The notes beneath the pieces are model-generated. The model saw nothing but the letters and a program-made list of their open reading frames with translations. It did no database searches and had not been told where the DNA came from. Shown here piece by piece: positions 8,507 through 13,383 of a stretch of DNA of 13,383 bases. How positions within the stretch are numbered: the first letter of the stretch is position 1; each line of letters begins with the position of its first letter. The position numbers and the translations under genes are program-made. Location: NCBI GenBank assembly GCA_023424585.1, contig JAFADT010000210.1:1-13383 (forward strand), given 5' to 3'. This DNA comes from Pseudomonadota bacterium. Its GTDB lineage: Bacteria > Myxococcota > Myxococcia > Myxococcales > Myxococcaceae.

Positions 8507-9880
8507 TCAGCCCGTCTCGCCGGAGGGCACGGGCGGCTCCGAGGGGCGGCCGTCCTTGGGCCCCACCGTGGGGCGCGCCTGCGGCTCCACCGTGACGCGC
8601 ACCACGCGGGGGCCGTCCACCTCCTCCACGAGGATGCGCCACATGTCGAGCTTGAAGCTGTCGCCCTTCTCCGGCACCCGGCCCAGCTTCGTCATCAGGT
8701 AGCCGGCGATGGTGGTGACCTCGCCCTTCTCCTCGTCGTCCAGGTCGAAGGTGACGTCCAGCTGGGCCTCCAGGTCGTCCAGCTGCGCGGTGCCGGGCAG
8801 CTCGAAGCGGCCGCCGGGCAGCGCCCGCACCTCCTCCACGCGCCGGCCCAGCTCCGCCACGTCGCCCACCACCTCCGCCACCACGTCCGCGATGGTCACC
8901 AGCCCGGACGTGCCGCCGTGCTCGTCCACCACCATGGCGATCTGCCGGCGCCGGCGGCGGAACTCCGCCAGCAGCTGCTCCAGCGTCGCGTTCTCCGGGA
9001 TGAAGAGCACCGGGCGCTGCACCTGGGAAAGGCTGCGCAGCTCGCCACGCGACAGCAGGAAGAACAGGTCCTTCACGTTCACCACGCCCTCGAGCTCGTC
9101 GAGGTTGCCCCGGCACACCGGCAGCCACGTGTGCCCGGACGCGCGCGCGTCGATGACGTTCTTCTCGAGCGGCTCCTCCACGTCCAGGTAGCGCATCTGG
9201 TTGCGCGGCACCATCACCTGCCGCGCCGTCTTCTCCGCCATCTCCAGCGCGCGCTCCAGCAGCTCCGCCCGCGCCGTGGTGATGGCGCCGGCCTCCGCGG
9301 AGCTGTGCAGGATGACGCGCAGCTCGTCCTCGTTGGTGGCCTCGTGCGACTCGCTGGCCGAGTGCAGGCCGAAGGCCTTGAGCACCAGCGCCGCCAGCCA
9401 GTTGAGCAGCCGGATGGCCGGGTAGAAGAGGAAGTAGAACGCGCGCATGGGCAGCGCCACCGCGAGCGTCGTCTGCTCCGCGCGCTGGATGGCCACGCTC
9501 TTGGGCGCCAGCTCCCCCATCACGATGTGCAGGAACGTGATGATGCTGAAGCCGATGATGCCCGCGGCGGTGGAGCCGTACCTCGCCGCCAGCGCCTCCG
9601 GCAGCACCTTGTCCACCACCGGGTGCAGCAGGTGCTCGAAGGCGGGCTCCCCCAGCCAGCCCAGGCCCAGCGACGCGAGCGTGATGCCGAACTGCGTGGC
9701 GGACAGGTAGGCGTCCAGCTCGCTGACCATCTTCAGGGCCGTGGCCGCGCCCGGCGTGCCCTCGTCCACCAGGGACTGCAGGCGCGTGGCGCGGATCTTC
9801 ACGATGGCGAACTCCGTCGCCACGAAGAAGCCGTTCGCGACGACCAGCAGCAGCGCCAGCCCCAGGAAAACCCATTCCAT
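8507..9880 (-). CDS. CNNM/CBS/CorC_HlyC-type membrane protein (hemolysin-related family)
   Basis: A 457-residue inner-membrane protein. Residues 1-195 are the CNNM (DUF21) transmembrane domain, with the conserved Asn16 and Glu23 in helix 1, GITLASLGLGWLGEP (65-79) and GELAPKS (122-128). Residues 205-342 are a CBS pair (VMVPRNQM at 222-229; VVDEHGGTSGLVTI at 317-330). Residues 352-435 are the CorC_HlyC domain. The last 20 residues are a Pro/Gly-rich tail. Relatives are linked to Mg2+ or Co2+ transport or efflux in some bacteria; old 'hemolysin' labels come from family naming, so toxicity should not be assumed. It begins 12 bp after the TPR gene, and its GAGGGA ribosome site (9889-9894) overlaps that gene's stop codon, indicating an operon and possibly coupled translation. 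Confidence 0.94.
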   Translation of the reverse strand: MEWVFLGLALLLVVANGFFVATEFAIVKIRATRLQSLVDEGTPGAATALKMVSELDAYLSATQFGITLASLGLGWLGEPAFEHLLHPVVDKVLPEALAARYGSTAAGIIGFSIITFLHIVMGELAPKSVAIQRAEQTTLAVALPMRAFYFLFYPAIRLLNWLAALVLKAFGLHSASESHEATNEDELRVILHSSAEAGAITTARAELLERALEMAEKTARQVMVPRNQMRYLDVEEPLEKNVIDARASGHTWLPVCRGNLDELEGVVNVKDLFFLLSRGELRSLSQVQRPVLFIPENATLEQLLAEFRRRRRQIAMVVDEHGGTSGLVTIADVVAEVVGDVAELGRRVEEVRALPGGRFELPGTAQLDDLEAQLDVTFDLDDEEKGEVTTIAGYLMTKLGRVPEKGDSFKLDMWRILVEEVDGPRVVRVTVEPQARPTVGPKDGRPSEPPVPSGETG

Positions 9881-9892
9881 TGCGTGGTTCCC

Positions 9893-10708
9893 TCAGAAGA
9901 GGGCTTCGAAGTCCGGATCGCCCTTGAGCACGTCGAACATGGGGTCCGCGGACAGCCACCCCAGGACCTTCTGCCGGTCCGCCGCCAGCGACTTCTGCAG
10001 GTACTGCACGGCGTCCTTCGGCCGGCCCCACAGCGCGTACAGCGCCGCCAGGTTGTAGTTGAGCAGGAGGTCTTCCGGGTTGAGCGCCCGGGCGCGCTCG
10101 TAGGCGCGCTCCGCTTCCGCGTAGAAGCCCTTCTGCGCGTAGCAGATGCCCAGGTCCAGCTGCGCCTCGAAGTTGTCCGGCTCCAGCCGCACCACTTCCT
10201 TCAGCTGGGTGATGGACGAGCGGTAGTCCCCCTCGTCCATCATCAGCGCCGCCAGCTCGTGCCGGGGGAAGGCGTCCTGGGGGTCCAGCTCGATGGCGGC
10301 GTGCAGCTCGCGCATCGCCTCCTCCACCCGCCCCTGGTCCGCGTAGGTGAGCCCCAGGTTCAGGTGGGCGTCCGGGTACTCCGGGTCCAGCTCGATGGCC
10401 TCCTTGTACTCCTCCACGGCCATCTCGCTGGCGTGGGTGGAGAGGAAGCAGGCCAGGTTGTAGTGCGCGGTGGCGCTCTCCGGCTCCAGCTTCAGCGCGG
10501 TGAGGTACTCCGCCAGCGCCTCGCGGAACTGCTTCTTCTCCGCGTAGACCGTGGCCAGGTTGTCGTGCGCGTGCGCAGACGTGGGGTCCAGGTCGATGGC
10601 CTTCCGGAACTCCTTGATGGCCTCGTCCAGCCAGCCCCGGTCCGCCAGCTCGATGCCGCGGGTGTTGTGCTCGTCTGACAGAGCGATGTTGTCCTTTTCC
10701 CGGGCCAT
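9893..10708 (-). CDS. Tetratricopeptide repeat protein (about seven TPRs)
   Basis: A 271-residue protein, almost all TPR. Repeats start near residues 11, 45, 79, 112, 146, 180 and 214. The end-of-helix Leu-(Asp/Glu/Asn)-Pro motif recurs at 40, 74, 107, 141, 175 and 209, with spacing 34, 33, 34, 34, 34. The last repeat is degenerate and followed by WLSADPMFDVLKGDPDF, a C-terminal signature common after such arrays. There is no signal peptide, so it is probably a cytoplasmic scaffold; partners are unknown. The start at 10708 (MAREKDN) immediately precedes the repeat array. It has no clear Shine-Dalgarno, which agrees with a near-leaderless transcript from the candidate promoter at 10720-10749. 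A longer frame to 10771 would overlap the divergent gene's start. It is the first gene of an operon with the CNNM protein. Confidence 0.9.
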   Translation of the reverse strand: MAREKDNIALSDEHNTRGIELADRGWLDEAIKEFRKAIDLDPTSAHAHDNLATVYAEKKQFREALAEYLTALKLEPESATAHYNLACFLSTHASEMAVEEYKEAIELDPEYPDAHLNLGLTYADQGRVEEAMRELHAAIELDPQDAFPRHELAALMMDEGDYRSSITQLKEVVRLEPDNFEAQLDLGICYAQKGFYAEAERAYERARALNPEDLLLNYNLAALYALWGRPKDAVQYLQKSLAADRQKVLGWLSADPMFDVLKGDPDFEALF

Positions 10709-10719
10709 GGACGCGGGGC

Positions 10720-10749
10720 AATCTACGCGTCGCGTGATTCCCCGTGCAA
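10720..10749 (-). promoter_or_regulatory. Candidate promoter for the TPR-CNNM operon
   Basis: On the minus strand, TTGCAC (10749-10744), an 18-bp spacer and TAGATT (10725-10720) lie just before the ATG at 10708. Transcription from it would begin only about 5 nt before the start codon, giving an almost leaderless mRNA, in line with the missing ribosome site. The box matches are partial. Confidence 0.3.
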
Positions 10750-10769
10750 GGTAGAGTTTCCCCTTGCCC

Positions 10770-12026
10770 ATGCGCCACGCCGCCCTGTTGCTCCTGCTGT
10801 CGCTCGCCGCCTGTCACCCCCGCCCCGTGACGCCCGCGGCCCCTCCTCCGGCCAGGGAGCCCACCGCCCCCCCGGAGGGCCCGCCGCGCGAGGCCCCGCC
10901 CGCCGCGCCGCCCGGGTCCAGTAGCGGACATCCCGAGGCCCAGCCGGCCCCTCCAGCCCCTGCCCGCCCGGTGACGCTGGTGGTGGGCGGAGACGTGACG
11001 GTGGGCTACCACTACGAGGAGTACTTCGATGATCAGGTGGCCAGGGGGAAGACGCGCGAGGAGATGTTCGCGTACGGCTTCCGCGAGGTGCGGCCCATCG
11101 TGGACTCGGGCGACCTGTTCGTCGTGAACCTGGAGTGCCCGTACACGGACAGCACGGAGAAGCTGCCCAAGAACTTCAACTTCCGCGCGCGGCCGGAGCT
11201 GGTGAACGTGCTCACTGCGGGGCGCGTGGGCGTGGTGAGCCTGGCCAACAACCACATGATGGACTACGGCGCGCAGGGGCTCCTGGACACCCTCACCGCC
11301 CTGGAGGCCGCGCGCATCCCCTTCTTCGGCGCCGGCCGCGACCTGGCGGAGGCGCGCCGCCCGGCCCTCCTCACCGTGGGGGGCCTGCGCGTCGCGTTCC
11401 TGGGCTACTTCTTCCTGGGCACGCGCAACATCGAGCCTCGCGAGGTCTACGCCACGGACACCACGCCGGGCGTGGCCGGGCACTTCTCCGACGTGGACGC
11501 GATGGAGCGGATGCTGCGCGAGGACATCGCCAGCGCGAAGGCCCAGGCGGACCTGGTGCTGCCCTTCTTCCACTGGGGCATCGAGGGCAACACCACCCCG
11601 GAGCCCTACCAGGTGCGCCTGGCGCACGCGGCCATCGACGCGGGGGCGGCGGGGGTGCTGGGCAGCCACCCGCACGTGCTCCAGGCCATGGAGCTGTACC
11701 AGGGCAGGCCGGTGCTCTACTCGCTGGGCAACTTCGTGTTCGGCGGGAACTGGAACCCCCGGGACAAGCGCAGCGTCCTGTGGCGGGCGCGCTTCGACTC
11801 CGCGGGTTACGTCTCCAGCGACGTGCTGCCCCTCAGGACCGACCGCTACCCCGAGTTCCCCGTCCAGCCGGTGCCCGTGACGGGCGCCGAGGCCGAGGGG
11901 GTGATGACCCTGCTGCGCACCGCGTCGCAGGGGACGCCGGGGCTGGAGCGGATGCTCCCCGCGCTGGAGGCCGAGGGGGCGGGGAGCCCGCCGCCCCCCT
12001 CCTCCAGCGTGAGAGGGGGGCAGTAG
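10770..12026 (+). CDS. CapA family lipoprotein (poly-gamma-glutamate capsule-type metallophosphatase fold)
   Basis: A 418-residue envelope protein. MRHAALLLLLSLAAC is a lipoprotein signal with lipobox Leu-Ala-Ala-Cys15, followed by a Pro/Ala-rich tether (17-67). Residues 68-365 are a CapA/PGA_cap domain with the calcineurin-like metal-site motifs GGD (73-75), NLECP (120-124), SLANNH (157-162) with Asp165, GAGRD (187-191), HWG (268-270), GSHPHVLQ (298-305) and YSLGNFVF (317-324). All expected His/Asp/Asn ligands are present, so a metal-dependent activity is likely. CapA proteins support poly-gamma-glutamate export in Bacillus, but no capB, capC or capD lies here, so the substrate is unknown. 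The tail is Pro/Ser-rich. The start is ATG 10770 or in-frame TTG 10764; the ribosome site is weak either way. It is convergent with the 39-residue gene, the stops being 9 bp apart. Confidence 0.9.
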   Translation: MRHAALLLLLSLAACHPRPVTPAAPPPAREPTAPPEGPPREAPPAAPPGSSSGHPEAQPAPPAPARPVTLVVGGDVTVGYHYEEYFDDQVARGKTREEMFAYGFREVRPIVDSGDLFVVNLECPYTDSTEKLPKNFNFRARPELVNVLTAGRVGVVSLANNHMMDYGAQGLLDTLTALEAARIPFFGAGRDLAEARRPALLTVGGLRVAFLGYFFLGTRNIEPREVYATDTTPGVAGHFSDVDAMERMLREDIASAKAQADLVLPFFHWGIEGNTTPEPYQVRLAHAAIDAGAAGVLGSHPHVLQAMELYQGRPVLYSLGNFVFGGNWNPRDKRSVLWRARFDSAGYVSSDVLPLRTDRYPEFPVQPVPVTGAEAEGVMTLLRTASQGTPGLERMLPALEAEGAGSPPPPSSSVRGGQ

Positions 12027-12035
12027 CTGCCGGGA

Positions 12036-12155
12036 CTACTTGTTGTTGCGCTGGCCGCGCTTGAAGCGCGTGCGGCGGCGCTTCAGCTGCGCCTTCCGGG
12101 TCTTGGCGCGGTTCTTCAGCTTCTTCTTGGAACGATTCCCCTTCTGTGCGGCCAT
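12036..12155 (-). CDS. Very basic 39-residue protein of unknown function
   Basis: A short ORF, ATG at 12155 to TAG at 12038-12036. The product has 10 Lys and 9 Arg in 39 residues and no Asp or Glu. It has runs of three Lys (10-12) and three Arg (26-28), two Leu (13, 24), one Phe (31), and an Asn-Asn-Lys end. Such a composition fits an RNA- or ribosome-binding peptide, similar in style to tiny ribosomal proteins (bTHX, bS22), but I see no diagnostic sequence match. A ribosome site GGAG (plus coordinates 12165-12168) lies 9 nt before the ATG. The frame fills the gap between capA and prfA exactly, with its own divergent leader, which supports a real gene. It is divergent from prfA and convergent with the CapA gene. 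It could be a chance frame in Lys/Arg-rich GC sequence, but the ribosome site argues against that. Confidence 0.65.
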   Translation of the reverse strand: MAAQKGNRSKKKLKNRAKTRKAQLKRRRTRFKRGQRNNK

Positions 12156-12265
12156 GTGGAAGGACTCCGTGTTGAGCGTGATTCAAGCCGCACCGGGCGG
12201 CGACGGGGGCCGTTCTTACATGCCGCTGCCCATACGGCCAAGGTTTTCCTTGACGCCCTCGGCCC

Positions 12266-12300
12266 TTGCCACGGGGCGCCCAACGGGGCAAGACGCCCCG
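12266..12300 (+). promoter_or_regulatory. Overlapping hairpins in the prfA leader
   Basis: CGGGGCG (12272-12278) pairs with CGCCCCG (12294-12300), ending next to the GGGAA ribosome site (12300-12304). A second pair, TTGCC (12266-12270) with GGCAA (12287-12291), crosses it, so the two are mutually exclusive or form a pseudoknot. This could tune prfA translation, or could be chance in GC-rich sequence. The 155-bp region 12156-12310 must also hold divergent promoters for prfA and the 39-residue gene. Confidence 0.25.
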
Positions 12301-12310
12301 GGAACCACGC

Positions 12311-13383
<1,073 letters not shown>

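Noticed and set aside
8499..11675. A 1058-codon minus-strand open frame spanning the CNNM, TPR and CapA genes
   Set aside because: It overlaps three well-supported genes in another frame or strand and reads as Gly/Ala/Arg-rich sequence with no recognisable domain; a GC-bias shadow.

Overview
The window is ordinary high-GC chromosomal DNA. Strong G/C third-position bias, small lipoproteins, a forkhead-associated/AAA+ regulator, TPR proteins and dense gene packing suggest a delta-proteobacterial relative of the Myxococcaceae (Myxococcus/Corallococcus type). That placement is inferred from protein style, not from a search. There are no mobile elements, CRISPR arrays, tRNAs or rRNAs, and no gene-free stretch longer than about 250 bp.

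Layout. 1-101: the probable last codons of an upstream + strand gene and a strong intrinsic terminator. 186-928 (+): glutaredoxin (grxC), then a 128-residue protein ending in an ESFPASD-type tail. 1133-3771 (+): an FHA-AAA+-Fis regulator with a Walker A/B core but no GAFTGA loop, followed 47 bp later by a lipoprotein made of two similar Cys-paired halves. A 13-bp hairpin at 3803-3836 serves both this unit and the convergent smc gene. 3874-7482 (-): full-length chromosome-condensation SMC ATPase. 7732-8502 (+): exported protein resembling the DUF3108/TapB group, with an unclear start codon. 8507-10708 (-): a seven-TPR protein and a CNNM/CBS/CorC-type membrane protein, probably one operon. 10770-12026 (+): CapA-like lipoprotein, divergent from the TPR gene across 61 bp. 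12036-12155 (-): a 39-residue protein, about half Lys/Arg and with no acidic residue. 12311 to the window end (+): prfA (release factor 1), lacking only its last few codons.

The genes do not form one pathway. They are housekeeping functions (redox, chromosome segregation, translation termination) mixed with envelope proteins and one regulator. I see no clear new multi-gene system. The items most worth a second look are the regulator without a sigma-54 contact loop, the very basic 39-residue gene beside prfA, and the two-repeat cysteine lipoprotein beside the regulator.
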